From assembly GCA_018268935.1 (NCBI GenBank), contig JAFDVS010000026.1, forward strand, positions 124,001 through 188,000: DNA of 64,000 nt, in the 5' to 3' direction. The position numbers and the translations under genes are program-made. Positions 56,157 through 64,000 of this stretch are shown here, piece by piece. Position 1 is the stretch's first letter. Every line of letters begins with the position of its first letter. The notes below the pieces were generated by a model, which was not told where the DNA came from, did no database searches, and saw nothing but the letters and a program-made list of their open reading frames with translations. The DNA is from Acidobacteriota bacterium (GTDB taxonomy: Bacteria; Acidobacteriota; Terriglobia; Bryobacterales; Bryobacteraceae).

Positions 56157-56740
56157 ATTGCTGCGCAATCATCCTCGCCGCCGGCGCCAGCCGCCGGATG
56201 GGCCGTGCAAAGGCGTTGCTCGCCTGGGAAGGTGAAACATTCCTCGATCGCCTCATCGGCGTGATGGGCAAAGCGTGCGGCAATGTAATCGTGGTCCTTG
56301 GCCACCGTGCCGCTGAGATCCGCGCAGGTCTCCAGCGCGACGCCACGTTCGTCACTAATCCACACCCGGATCGTGGCCAATTGAGCTCGCTGCAATGCGC
56401 CTTGACAGCGCTACCGGCCTCCTGTGACGCCTTTCTATTCACTCCCGTGGACTACCCTGCCATTGCCCCCAACACCGTGTCCAGCCTGCTGGCAGCCCTT
56501 GCCGCCGCCCCGGAATCGACCATCGCCATTCCTCGCCACGACGGCCGCCGCGGCCATCCCGTAGCCTGCCGCTCCCAATTGGCTCAGGCGTTTCTCTCCT
56601 TGCCCGCCACTGCCAAAGCCAGCGACGTCATCCACACCCACACTTCCGATACCCTTTACCTCGATGTTCCCGACGCGGGCATCCTCACCGATATCGACGA
56701 TCCGCAAGCCTACGAAGCCTTGCTCGCCTCCCGCGCATGA
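56153..56740 (+). CDS. mocA: MocA-like NTP:molybdopterin nucleotidyltransferase
   Basis: 195 residues from GTG 56153, which overlaps the xdhC stop. The MobA/MocA family shows NTP site ILAAGASRRMGRAKALL, VVLGHRAAEIR, FTPVDYPAIAP and RHDGRRGHPVACRSQL. It transfers CMP or GMP to molybdopterin, making the dinucleotide cofactor used by xanthine-dehydrogenase-type enzymes, so it works with XdhC. It overlaps the AsmA-like gene by ATGA. Confidence 0.88.
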   Translation: MNCCAIILAAGASRRMGRAKALLAWEGETFLDRLIGVMGKACGNVIVVLGHRAAEIRAGLQRDATFVTNPHPDRGQLSSLQCALTALPASCDAFLFTPVDYPAIAPNTVSSLLAALAAAPESTIAIPRHDGRRGHPVACRSQLAQAFLSLPATAKASDVIHTHTSDTLYLDVPDAGILTDIDDPQAYEALLASRA

Positions 56741-59061
56741 AACGCAAGATCCTACTTGGCATCCTCTTCCTGGCGCTGGGAGCCGTCGCCGTTACCCCCT
56801 TCCTCAAAGCCGATCATCACCGCGGGCGCATCCAACAGGCCTTGGAAAGCGCTCTCCATCGCCGCGTGGAAATTCTTGGCAAAGTGACCTACAGTCTCTG
56901 GAACGGCCCCGGCTTCTCCATCGCCGACGTCGTCATTCACGAAGATCCCGCCGTCGGCATGGAGCCCTTCGCTTATGTCGCCGTGCTCGATGCGCGTATC
57001 GATGTGCTAGCTGCCCTCCAGGGCCGTTGGGAAGTGAACAGCATTCTCCTCGATGAGCCTAGGGTCAATGTCGTCAAGCGAGAAACCGGCGCATGGAATG
57101 TCCGCCCTTTCCTGGTACGTCCACCTTCCGGCATTCAGGCTAAGCTCCCGGTGATCCGCGTCCGCAGCGGCCGCATCAATCTCCGCTTCGGCGATACAAA
57201 ATCCGCGCTCTATCTGACCAACGCGGAAGTCGACATTTCCGCCTCCGGTGGCTCTGCCATCGATGTCCGCTTCTCCGCCGAACCAGCTCGTACCGACCGC
57301 ATCGCCCAAGGCTTCGGTACCCTCGAAGGCCGCGGCCAATACCGCTGGTCTGCGGGAAGCCCAAGCGAACTCGACTTCGATCTGGAGCTCGAACGTAGCG
57401 CCCTCACCGAAGCTGTAACGCTGCTTGGCGGGCCAGGAGCCGGCATGCGCGGCTTCATTGCCAGCAAGGCCAAAGTCAAAGGCCCGCTCAGTGCCCTCCG
57501 GATCGAAGGTAGCGCACGCCTGGAAGAAGTCCAGCGTTTCGGCCTGCTCAGCACGGGATCCGGCAATTGGCCCATCCAGTACAAAGGTACATTCGACTTT
57601 CCCGCCGGCGAACTCGATTTGGTCACCAGCAATCAAGCCAGGTCCGTGCCCTTCCGAATCCGGTTGCGTGCGCACTCCCTCCTCAACAATCCTTCCTGGG
57701 GGGCCATTGCGGAGTTCAGCCAATTGCCTGTCGGCGATCTGCGCGAGTTGTTCCAGCACATGGATGTCAGCCTCCCCTCGCGTGTCTCACTCGATGGCAA
57801 GCTCAGCGGTGTCCTCGGCTATTCTCGCAACTACGGGCTGCAAGGCGTCCTCGAAATGCCCGAAGCCAGTGTCAAAAGCGGTGACTCTGTGGTTGCCGCC
57901 CGTGGGATGCGATTCACCATCGACGGCCAGGCCTTCCGTCTCTCCCCCACAACCATCGATCTCGGGGAAGGGCGCACCGCCGAGGTCGAAGGCGCCTACA
58001 ACCCGTCCGCGCAGTCCCTGGTTTGGCGCACGCAATCTCCCACACCGGTGACCGCGTTCCTTGCCACGCAGCGGCAATTGCTCGGACAGGCCGAAATCCC
58101 TCTGCTCGACCGGCTCGAAGGCGGGGAGTGGCAGGGAACCGTTGGCTACACCAAGGCCGGTGACCAGCCAGACACCTGGAACGGCTCGTTCACTTTGACC
58201 AAGTCCAGGATTCCTGTACAGGGTCTTTCCGCGCCCCTCCAAGTGGAGTCTGCACGTGTTTCCATCCTCGTCAACCGGCTTCAAATAGAAGCCATCAATG
58301 GAACTGTGGAGGGCCTCGTTTTTGCGGCCAGCTTCCGTCAGGGACCATCCCGCGCCCGCCCCGATCGGCTCCAAATTACCATTGAACAGGCGGAAGTCGC
58401 CGCACTCGAACAAGTATTCCTCCCTTCCCTCAAGCGCACTTCAGGGATCCTCGGCAGGCTCTCCCTCCGCAATCAGACGGCGCCTGAATGGCTTCGCAAT
58501 CGCCACCTGCAGGCCGCGATCCAGATCGCCGATCTCCGCGCCGGCGAAACCCGGCTTGGCCAACTCCGCACCACTGCGCTTTGGGATGGCTTGCAGGTTG
58601 ACCTCGAAGACCTCCAGTGGCAGCGTGAAGAAGCCTCCGCCTCCGGTTCTGCTCGAATCTCACTGGCGCGCCTTGAGCCCCAATACACCGTGAATGCCGA
58701 GATCAAAAACCTCCCCTGGCGTGGCGGAACTATCGGCGCCGAAACTGCGATTGAAACCAGCGGCACCGGCCTCGCCCTCGTGCGCAATGCCAAGTCTTCA
58801 GGCAAGTTTCAGGCGCGCTCCCTCGACTTCTCGCCTGAAAACGATTTCCTCACCGTTTCCGGAACCTATGAGTATTCCTCCCCGCGCGGGTTGCCCCTAT
58901 TGAAACTCCAGGCCATCGAAGCCAACTCCAATGGCGAGGTCTACACCGGACAAGGCGCCAGTGAGAGCGATGGCAAACTCTCCGTGGAACTGGCAGCAGG
59001 CCGAAAGCGCACAAAAATGACAGGCCAATTGTGGCCCTTCCAGCTCGACGTCGCCCGCTAA
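56737..59061 (+). CDS. AsmA-like membrane-anchored protein
   Basis: 774 residues. One N-terminal membrane helix (KILLGILFLALGAVAVTPFL) and a long periplasmic part with AsmA features: IQQALESALHRRVEILGKVTYSLWNGPGFSIADVVI at the start and repeated beta strands of a lipid-groove fold (LPVIRVRSGRINLRFGDTK, FQLDVAR at the end). The family moves phospholipids between membranes or supports outer-membrane assembly. Coupled to mocA by ATGA, which is unexpected for a lipid protein. It converges on the cyclophilin gene. Confidence 0.82.
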   Translation: MKRKILLGILFLALGAVAVTPFLKADHHRGRIQQALESALHRRVEILGKVTYSLWNGPGFSIADVVIHEDPAVGMEPFAYVAVLDARIDVLAALQGRWEVNSILLDEPRVNVVKRETGAWNVRPFLVRPPSGIQAKLPVIRVRSGRINLRFGDTKSALYLTNAEVDISASGGSAIDVRFSAEPARTDRIAQGFGTLEGRGQYRWSAGSPSELDFDLELERSALTEAVTLLGGPGAGMRGFIASKAKVKGPLSALRIEGSARLEEVQRFGLLSTGSGNWPIQYKGTFDFPAGELDLVTSNQARSVPFRIRLRAHSLLNNPSWGAIAEFSQLPVGDLRELFQHMDVSLPSRVSLDGKLSGVLGYSRNYGLQGVLEMPEASVKSGDSVVAARGMRFTIDGQAFRLSPTTIDLGEGRTAEVEGAYNPSAQSLVWRTQSPTPVTAFLATQRQLLGQAEIPLLDRLEGGEWQGTVGYTKAGDQPDTWNGSFTLTKSRIPVQGLSAPLQVESARVSILVNRLQIEAINGTVEGLVFAASFRQGPSRARPDRLQITIEQAEVAALEQVFLPSLKRTSGILGRLSLRNQTAPEWLRNRHLQAAIQIADLRAGETRLGQLRTTALWDGLQVDLEDLQWQREEASASGSARISLARLEPQYTVNAEIKNLPWRGGTIGAETAIETSGTGLALVRNAKSSGKFQARSLDFSPENDFLTVSGTYEYSSPRGLPLLKLQAIEANSNGEVYTGQGASESDGKLSVELAAGRKRTKMTGQLWPFQLDVAR

Positions 59062-59064
59062 CTG

Positions 59065-59895
59065 CTACTTCTTTGTGGGAGCTGCAGCCGGTGCCTTCGT
59101 CGCCGCCGCAGGCGTAGCGGCCTTCTTCGTCGGAGTCGCTGCCGGTGTCTTCTTCGCAGGTACCGGCCGCCGTACCGGCGCGCCTTCGGGAGCATTCGGT
59201 GGCGCCGGGCCCACGCGCTCAAACGTGATCTTCACAATCTTCACTGGCGTGGCCGGCTTGTTCTGAGCTCCAGTGGGAACCCTCGCGATCTGCCCCACCA
59301 GCTCCACATTCTCCGTCACCTGACCAAAGATCGAATGCTTCCCATCCAAATGCGGCGTTGGCACTTCCGTAATGAAAAACTGCGAGCTGTTGGTGTTCGG
59401 CTGCCCGATGTTCGCCGCCCCAAACCGCCCCGGACGGTCGTACTTCAAATCGGGGCTGAATTCGTCCGGCACCGAGAAGCCGACATTGCCTGCCCCGCTC
59501 CCGGTCGGATCACCGGCCTGAATCATGAACCCCGGAATCACTCGATGAAACGTCACCCCGGGATACAGCGGCCGACGTACCATCTGATTCACGTTCTCAT
59601 CGAACCACTGCTTCCGCCCTAGGCTCAATTCCACGAACGTACGTACAGTCTGCGGCGCCACCTTCTCGAACAACTCGAACTTCAGCGTGCCCATCGAAGT
59701 CACCATCGTTCCGTATAACCCCGGTGGGCGATTGTCCACAGGCTTCGGTGCGGCCGTCGCTTCGGGCTTCGCTGCAGCAGGCTTTGGCGCGGCGGCAGGC
59801 TTCACTGGGGCAGCCTTCGGCGGCGGAACAGCCGATTTCGTGGCCTGCGAGAACAAGGGCAACGCGCAAAAAGCCAGAGCAACGATGGTACGCAT
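59065..59895 (-). CDS. Secreted cyclophilin-type peptidyl-prolyl isomerase with Ala/Pro/Lys-rich tails
   Basis: 276 residues: signal peptide MRTIVALAFCALPLFSQ, a Pro/Ala/Lys linker (about 18-52), the cyclophilin domain (GTMVTSMGTLKFELFEKVAP, VTFHRVIPGFMIQAGDPTGSG, SSQFFITEVPTPHLDGKHSIFGQV) and a 45-residue KKTPAATPTKKAATP-like tail. Active-site Arg, Phe and Gln are present in FHRVIPGFMIQ. It assists protein folding in the periplasm. The flanking low-complexity tails are unusual. Confidence 0.9.
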   Translation of the reverse strand: MRTIVALAFCALPLFSQATKSAVPPPKAAPVKPAAAPKPAAAKPEATAAPKPVDNRPPGLYGTMVTSMGTLKFELFEKVAPQTVRTFVELSLGRKQWFDENVNQMVRRPLYPGVTFHRVIPGFMIQAGDPTGSGAGNVGFSVPDEFSPDLKYDRPGRFGAANIGQPNTNSSQFFITEVPTPHLDGKHSIFGQVTENVELVGQIARVPTGAQNKPATPVKIVKITFERVGPAPPNAPEGAPVRRPVPAKKTPAATPTKKAATPAAATKAPAAAPTKK

Positions 59896-59903
59896 GACCT
59901 CAA

Positions 59904-59911
59904 ATTATACT
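59904..59911. promoter_or_regulatory. Overlapping divergent -10 boxes for cyclophilin and 5'-nucleotidase
   Basis: On the plus strand TATACT (59906-59911) ends five bases before the GTG start at 59917. On the minus strand TATAAT (59909 to 59904) ends eight bases before the ATG at 59895. The two hexamers share four bases, so both genes would start from one bidirectional element, and both messages would have almost no leader. Confidence 0.55.
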
Positions 59912-59916
59912 GAAAA

Positions 59917-61632
59917 GTGTCACTCCGAAGCCTGTTTTTGCTCCTCTGCGGCGCGGTCGCCTTCGCACAACCCGTGCGCATCTCCCTGCTCGTAACCACT
60001 GACCTGCACGGAAACATCCTCCCCTACGACTACTTCACCGCGCGCCCCGCCGAGCGCGGTCTGGCCAAGATCGCCACCCTCATCCACGAAGAACGCAAGC
60101 GCAATCCCAACACCCTCCTCATCGATTGCGGTGACACCATCCAGGGCGCGCCGCTCGAAGCTGTTTACCAGCAGTGGATGCGCACCGGTAAGCTACCCGC
60201 CGGGCTTTCCTTTGAAGGCCAGCCCCTCCGGCACGACCCCATGATGCTCGCCATGAACGCCCTCGGCTTCGATGCCATGGCAGTCGGCAACCACGAATAC
60301 AACTTCGGCTTGAAAAACCTCGCCTCCGCCCGCCGCGATGCCAAATTCCCCTGGCTCAGCGCCAACACCGTCGTTCCCAAGCAGTCCATGGAGCCCTTCG
60401 CTCCCTACATCCTGAAAACCATGGCCGGAGTCAAAGTGGCCATCATCGGCTTCACCACGCCTGCCGTCCCCACCTGGGAGAAGCCGGAAAATTACAAAGG
60501 CCTGCGTTTCCTCGATGGCGTCGAATCCCTCACCAAAACCGTGGCCGAACTCCAGGCCAAGCACAAGCCGGATCTCATCGTCGTCGCCTCCCATGCCGGC
60601 CTCGACCGCGATCTCAAAACCGGTGCCGTGCGCATCGGCGAAACCGGCTTCGAAAACCCTGTTGTGCAAATCGCTCAGAAAGTCCCCGGCATAGATGCTA
60701 TCGTCTACGGCCACTCGCACCAACAACTGGCCGAAGCGACCCTCAACGGTGTCCTCCTCCATCAGCCCAAAAATTGGGGCATCTCTCTCGGGCGCGTCGA
60801 CTTCGAACTGGAAAAAGACGGTCCCCGTTGGAAAGTCCTGTCCAAAACAGCGAAGCTCATTCCTGTTTCCAAAGACACACAGCCCGACCCCGAAATCATG
60901 GCCATCGCCAAGCCCTATCACGAACTCACAGAGCGTTACCTCAACATGCCCGTCACCGAGTCACCCGCCGATCTCGACGCAGCATTCGGCCGCGTCGAAG
61001 ACACCGCCGTCGTCGATGCCGTCCAGACCGTCCAACTCCATTACACGAAAGCCGACGTGTCCCTCACCGCCCTCTTCAATCCGCGCGTCCGCTTCCCCAA
61101 GGGCAACGTCACCGTACGCCAAGTCGCCGCTCTCTACCTATACGACAACGAACTCTACGTTATCGAAGGCAACGGCAAAATGCTCCGCCAGGCGCTCGAA
61201 AACGCCGCCCGCTACTACCGCACTTGCCCTGATTCCTCTTGCGCCACCGGGGAACTGATCAATCGCAACGTCATCGGCTTCAATTACGACATGGCGCAAG
61301 GCGTCGAATACGACATCGATCTCACCCAGCCCGAAGGCCAGCGCATCCGCAATCTCCGCTTCCGAGGCAAGCCGCTCGAAGATACACAACCGCTTCGCAT
61401 CGCCGTCAACAACTACCGCGCCGGAGGCAGCGCCGGCTACGACATGTTCCGCCAAGGCCGCATTCTCTGGAAGTCCGGCGAAGAGATCCGCAACTTGATC
61501 GTCGAATACTACACGCAACACAAACTGCTCCCAGCCAAACCGGACGGCAATTGGAAAGTGATCCCCGAAACCGCCCGCCAGCGCCTCCACGAAGAGGCCC
61601 GCGCCGAAGCAGCCCGCACCTCCACCTTCTAA
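59917..61632 (+). CDS. Secreted 5'-nucleotidase/2',3'-cyclic phosphodiesterase (UshA/CpdB type)
   Basis: 571 residues from GTG 59917, signal peptide MSLRSLFLLLCGAVAFAQ. The metallophosphatase domain has TTDLHGNILPYD, LIDCGDTIQGAP, AVGNHEYNFG, VVASHAGLDRD and VYGHSHQQ. The C-terminal 5_nucleotid_C domain has DAVQTVQLHYTKADVSLTALF and NNYRAGGSAGYDMF. It frees phosphate and nucleosides from extracellular nucleotides. No ribosome site, leaderless start likely. A sulfatase gene follows after 14 bases. Confidence 0.93.
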   Translation: MSLRSLFLLLCGAVAFAQPVRISLLVTTDLHGNILPYDYFTARPAERGLAKIATLIHEERKRNPNTLLIDCGDTIQGAPLEAVYQQWMRTGKLPAGLSFEGQPLRHDPMMLAMNALGFDAMAVGNHEYNFGLKNLASARRDAKFPWLSANTVVPKQSMEPFAPYILKTMAGVKVAIIGFTTPAVPTWEKPENYKGLRFLDGVESLTKTVAELQAKHKPDLIVVASHAGLDRDLKTGAVRIGETGFENPVVQIAQKVPGIDAIVYGHSHQQLAEATLNGVLLHQPKNWGISLGRVDFELEKDGPRWKVLSKTAKLIPVSKDTQPDPEIMAIAKPYHELTERYLNMPVTESPADLDAAFGRVEDTAVVDAVQTVQLHYTKADVSLTALFNPRVRFPKGNVTVRQVAALYLYDNELYVIEGNGKMLRQALENAARYYRTCPDSSCATGELINRNVIGFNYDMAQGVEYDIDLTQPEGQRIRNLRFRGKPLEDTQPLRIAVNNYRAGGSAGYDMFRQGRILWKSGEEIRNLIVEYYTQHKLLPAKPDGNWKVIPETARQRLHEEARAEAARTSTF

Positions 61633-61646
61633 AGAGGCACCCCACT

Positions 61647-63005
61647 ATGCATCGCAGAACGTTCCTAGCCACACTCGGAGCAGCCATCCCAAAGGCCAGC
61701 GCTCAGGCCCGCCGCCCTAATCTCGTCCTGTTCCTCTCCGACGACCACGGCTACTTCGATTCCCCGCTCTACGGAAGCAAAGTCGTCCGCACTCCGGCTC
61801 TCGAAGAAATCGCCGCCGAAGGCATGGTGTTCACTCATGCCTTCACCACTTCCCCCTGCTGCGTACCCTCCCGAGCCTCGCTCATGAGTTCCTTGCACAA
61901 TGTCCGCAACGGCATCATCGGCAATCACCAGGACATGAAGCTCGGCATCCGCACCATGCCGTCTTACCTCAAGGCCCTCGGCTATCGCGTCGCGCACTTC
62001 GGCAAGAGCCACTTCCAGCCCAAGGAAAACTACGACTGGGAATGGACCCCCAGCAACATCAACGGTGGCGGTCCTCTCAACCAGGATCTCGACACAGCCG
62101 AAGTGGAAAAGTGGCTCGCCGCGCGCACGGACACCACCCAGCCCGTCGCGCTTTTCATCAATTGCCACAGCCCGCACGTCTTCTGGGAGCAGAACAGCGG
62201 CTACGACCCTGCCAACGTGGAACTGCCCCCCACCTTCGTCGACACGCCCCTAACCCGGCAGTGGCGCTGCCGCTACTACACCGACATCACAAAGATGGAT
62301 ACACAACTCAAAGCCGTGCGCACAAGCATCAAACGCCATCTCCCGAAAAACACGCTCTTCCTTTACACTTCCGATAACGGCTCGCAGTGGCCCTTCGCCA
62401 AATGGAATCTCTACGACGCGGGCCTGCGCATGCCATTCGTCATCTCCTGGCCGGAAGTTGTCCCCAAAGGCGCGCGTAGCAATGCCCTCATCAGCTTCCT
62501 CGATATTCTTCCCACCTTCGTCGAGTTCGCCGGCGGCAAACCTCCCGCCGGGATCGACGGCAAGTCATTCGCAGCCGTGCTCCAGGGCAAGACAAAGCAA
62601 CACCGCACCGAAGTCTTCGCCCTCCATACCGGTGACAAGGACATGAACGTCTACCCGCACCGTTGCATCCGCACGCAGCGCTTCAAATACATCCTCAACC
62701 TGCACCCCGAATTCAAATACACCACCCACATCGACCGTGCCGGCGATCGCGACGGCAAAGGCTACTTCGACTCCTGGGTCGAAAAAGCAAATACAGACGC
62801 CAAAGCCGCGGCCATCGTCAAACGCTACCACCAGCGCCCTGCCGAGGAACTCTACGACACAGAGCAGGACCCGCACGAGATGCACAACCTCGCCTCCGAC
62901 CCGCGCTACGCCAAGACACTCGCCGATCTGCGCGCCCGCCTCAAAGCCTGGATGAAGGAACTCGGCGACGACGGGCCGGTGCAAGGCAAGCCGCAACTCC
63001 TGTAA
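61647..63005 (+). CDS. Secreted sulfatase (formylglycine-dependent)
   Basis: 452 residues from ATG 61647 (AAAGAGG ribosome site) with a Tat-like leader MHRRTFLATLGAAIPKASAQ. Sulfatase motifs: NLVLFLSDDHGY (metal Asp-Asp), TSPCCVPSRASLMS with CxPSR whose Cys72 would become formylglycine, FGKSHFQP, FLYTSDNGSQWPFAKWNLYDAG and LYDTEQDPHEMHNLA. It hydrolyses sulfate esters, probably of polysaccharides. The maturation enzyme is not in the window. It is probably co-transcribed with the 5'-nucleotidase. Confidence 0.93.
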   Translation: MHRRTFLATLGAAIPKASAQARRPNLVLFLSDDHGYFDSPLYGSKVVRTPALEEIAAEGMVFTHAFTTSPCCVPSRASLMSSLHNVRNGIIGNHQDMKLGIRTMPSYLKALGYRVAHFGKSHFQPKENYDWEWTPSNINGGGPLNQDLDTAEVEKWLAARTDTTQPVALFINCHSPHVFWEQNSGYDPANVELPPTFVDTPLTRQWRCRYYTDITKMDTQLKAVRTSIKRHLPKNTLFLYTSDNGSQWPFAKWNLYDAGLRMPFVISWPEVVPKGARSNALISFLDILPTFVEFAGGKPPAGIDGKSFAAVLQGKTKQHRTEVFALHTGDKDMNVYPHRCIRTQRFKYILNLHPEFKYTTHIDRAGDRDGKGYFDSWVEKANTDAKAAAIVKRYHQRPAEELYDTEQDPHEMHNLASDPRYAKTLADLRARLKAWMKELGDDGPVQGKPQLL

Positions 63006-63011
63006 GGCTTA

Positions 63012-63017
63012 TATAAT
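63012..63017 (+). promoter_or_regulatory. -10 box of the second Oar-like receptor
   Basis: Consensus TATAAT ends six bases before the ATG at 63024, with no ribosome site in between. This suggests a leaderless transcript. No -35 could be placed; that region lies in the end of the sulfatase gene. Confidence 0.55.
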
Positions 63018-63023
63018 CAGCGC

Positions 63024-64000
63024 ATGTTGCGCACCCTCGTCTCGCTGCTGCTCTGTTCGTCAACTTACCTCTTTGGCCAGGCCCAAAGCGGCACCATCGT
63101 GGGAACCATCACGGACCCCGTGGGCGCCGTAATCTCCGGTGCCAAAATCACCCTCGTCAATGAAGGCACTAACTTCACCCGCGCCGTCAACACCAACGAA
63201 AGCGGCCAGTACGTCGCCTATTCCGTCCCCACCGGCGGTTACGCCGTCACCGTCGAACACTCCGGCTTTCAAAAACTCGTGCGCAGCGGCATTCAACTCA
63301 CCGCCGCCGACACACTCCGCATCGATCTTCAACTCACCGTAGGCAGTGTGCAGGAAACCGTGGAAGTGAAGGAATCCACGCCGCTCCTCCAATCCCAAAC
63401 CGCCGTCGTCTCCTCCCTGGTCAGCAATCAACAAATGGTCGAAATGCCGCTCAACGGCCGCACGTTCACTGCTCTCCTCAAACTCAGCCCCGGCGCGACC
63501 ACTGGTTCCAGCAGCAACCTCACCTCGTCCCCCTACGCCATGCGCGGCGACGTCAACATCAGCGTCAACGGCTCCAGCGCCCAGAACAACAGCTACCTCA
63601 TCGACGGCATGGTGAATCGCAACCTCTGGTTAAGCACGCTGGTCATGGTCCCCACCATTGACTCCATTCAGGAAGTCCGCATGCTCACCAGCAACTACTC
63701 CGCCGAATACGGAGCCGCCGCCGGTGCCGTCACCATCGTCCAAAGTAAATCCGGCTCCAACCAGATTCGCGGCAGCCTCTACGAGTTCCTCCGCAACGAC
63801 AAGCTCGACGCCAACACCTTCTTCAACAACCGCCTCGGCGCCCGCAAGCCCGCTTTCCGCCGCAATGAATTCGGTGGAACCATCGGCGGCCCCATCCGCC
63901 GCGACCGCACCTTCTTCTTCGCCGACTACCAGGGCATCCGAGTCCGTCAACCGAAAACCATCATCTCCACCGTGCCCACTCTCGCCCAGCGGCAAATGGT
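63024..64000 (+). CDS. Oar-like TonB-dependent receptor, C-terminus cut by the window edge
   Basis: 325 codons are visible, open to the edge. Signal peptide MLRTLVSLLLCSSTYLFGQ, a CarboxypepD_reg domain (GTIVGTITDPVGAVISGAKITL, GYAVTVEHSGFQKL), then a plug (NQQMVEMPLNGRTFTALLKL, YLIDGMVNRNLW, IQEVRMLTSNYSAEYG, GAVTIVQSKSGSNQIRGSLYEF) and the first barrel strands (NEFGGTIGGPIRRDRTFFFADY). A paralogue of the receptor at 44.2 kb. The neighbouring sulfatase suggests uptake of a sulfated glycan, an inference from position only. Confidence 0.9.
   Translation, partial: MLRTLVSLLLCSSTYLFGQAQSGTIVGTITDPVGAVISGAKITLVNEGTNFTRAVNTNESGQYVAYSVPTGGYAVTVEHSGFQKLVRSGIQLTAADTLRIDLQLTVGSVQETVEVKESTPLLQSQTAVVSSLVSNQQMVEMPLNGRTFTALLKLSPGATTGSSSNLTSSPYAMRGDVNISVNGSSAQNNSYLIDGMVNRNLWLSTLVMVPTIDSIQEVRMLTSNYSAEYGAAAGAVTIVQSKSGSNQIRGSLYEFLRNDKLDANTFFNNRLGARKPAFRRNEFGGTIGGPIRRDRTFFFADYQGIRVRQPKTIISTVPTLAQRQM

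Noticed and set aside
57007-58413. Open frames of 250 and 208 residues antisense to the AsmA-like gene
   Set aside because: Shadows of GC-rich coding DNA.

Overview
The window reads as the replication-origin side of an Acidobacteriota chromosome, most like the Bryobacterales/Solibacter group. The pointers are a PadR regulator overlapping an ADOP-type duplicated permease, very large Oar-like TonB-dependent receptors with an N-terminal carboxypeptidase-regulatory domain, PEP-CTERM proteins, many secreted amidohydrolase, quinoprotein, sulfatase and glycosidase genes, GC-rich DNA with GC-rich third codon positions, and a dnaA-dnaN-gyrB core. No assignment below phylum is proven by the sequence alone. 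No insertion sequence, prophage, CRISPR array or rRNA operon was seen.

Layout. 1-1.8 kb: padR and a truncated ADOP permease, then tRNA-Gly(GCC). 1.84-7.3 kb: candidate oriC with DnaA-box-like sites, then dnaA, dnaN and gyrB with no recF between dnaN and gyrB. 7.3-9.7 kb (minus strand): an ArsR/SRPBCC pair with a compact operator-promoter, and aspartate kinase. 9.7-12.1 kb: cydAB. 12.1-16.9 kb (minus): a copper monooxygenase carrying a cytochrome c motif, a P450, two small proteins and an S41 peptidase. 17-21 kb: a diheme cytochrome c plus quinoprotein pair and an exported deaminase-like amidohydrolase. 21.2-22.4 kb: two PEP-CTERM-type proteins. 22.3-26.3 kb (minus): aldo/keto reductase and an overlapping run SDR, aroK, glycerate kinase, TPR. 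26.4-27.7 kb: LON-domain protein and HAD hydrolase. 29.0 kb: a 78-residue flagellar-rod-like mini-protein. 29.3-36.9 kb (minus): a tightly packed glycan operon (sugar isomerase, GH106-like enzyme, two further secreted proteins). 36.9-41.3 kb (minus): an ATP-grasp, Alpha-E, Anbu-peptidase module followed by an AraC-type regulator and a small secreted protein. 41.4-44 kb: amidohydrolase, an unknown protein, YggX-like protein and tRNA-Gln(CTG). 44.2-50.4 kb: an Oar-like receptor, an arylsulfotransferase, a PEP-CTERM protein and a cupin. 50.4-52.1 kb (minus): recX then recA. 52.1-54.6 kb: YtxH, a coiled-coil membrane protein, a CpsB-like PHP phosphatase with a probable CTG start, and a secreted protein. 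54.8-59.1 kb: a small secreted protein, then XdhC, a MocA-like transferase and an AsmA-like protein. 59-64 kb: cyclophilin, 5'-nucleotidase, sulfatase and a second, truncated Oar-like receptor.

Much of the window serves the cell envelope and scavenging of organic matter: exported oxidoreductases, glycosidases, sulfatase, nucleotidase and amidohydrolases, with Oar-like receptors for uptake across the outer membrane. Genes are tightly packed, with many 4-base start/stop overlaps (ATGA, GTGA, TTGA, CTGA). At several gene starts a -10 hexamer lies only 5-10 bases before the start codon, which suggests leaderless transcripts. The observations most worth a second look are the ArsR operator-promoter, the shared divergent -10 at 59.9 kb, the ATP-grasp/Alpha-E/Anbu module without its usual transglutaminase, the D0-only flagellar-rod mini-protein and the CTG-initiated phosphatase.
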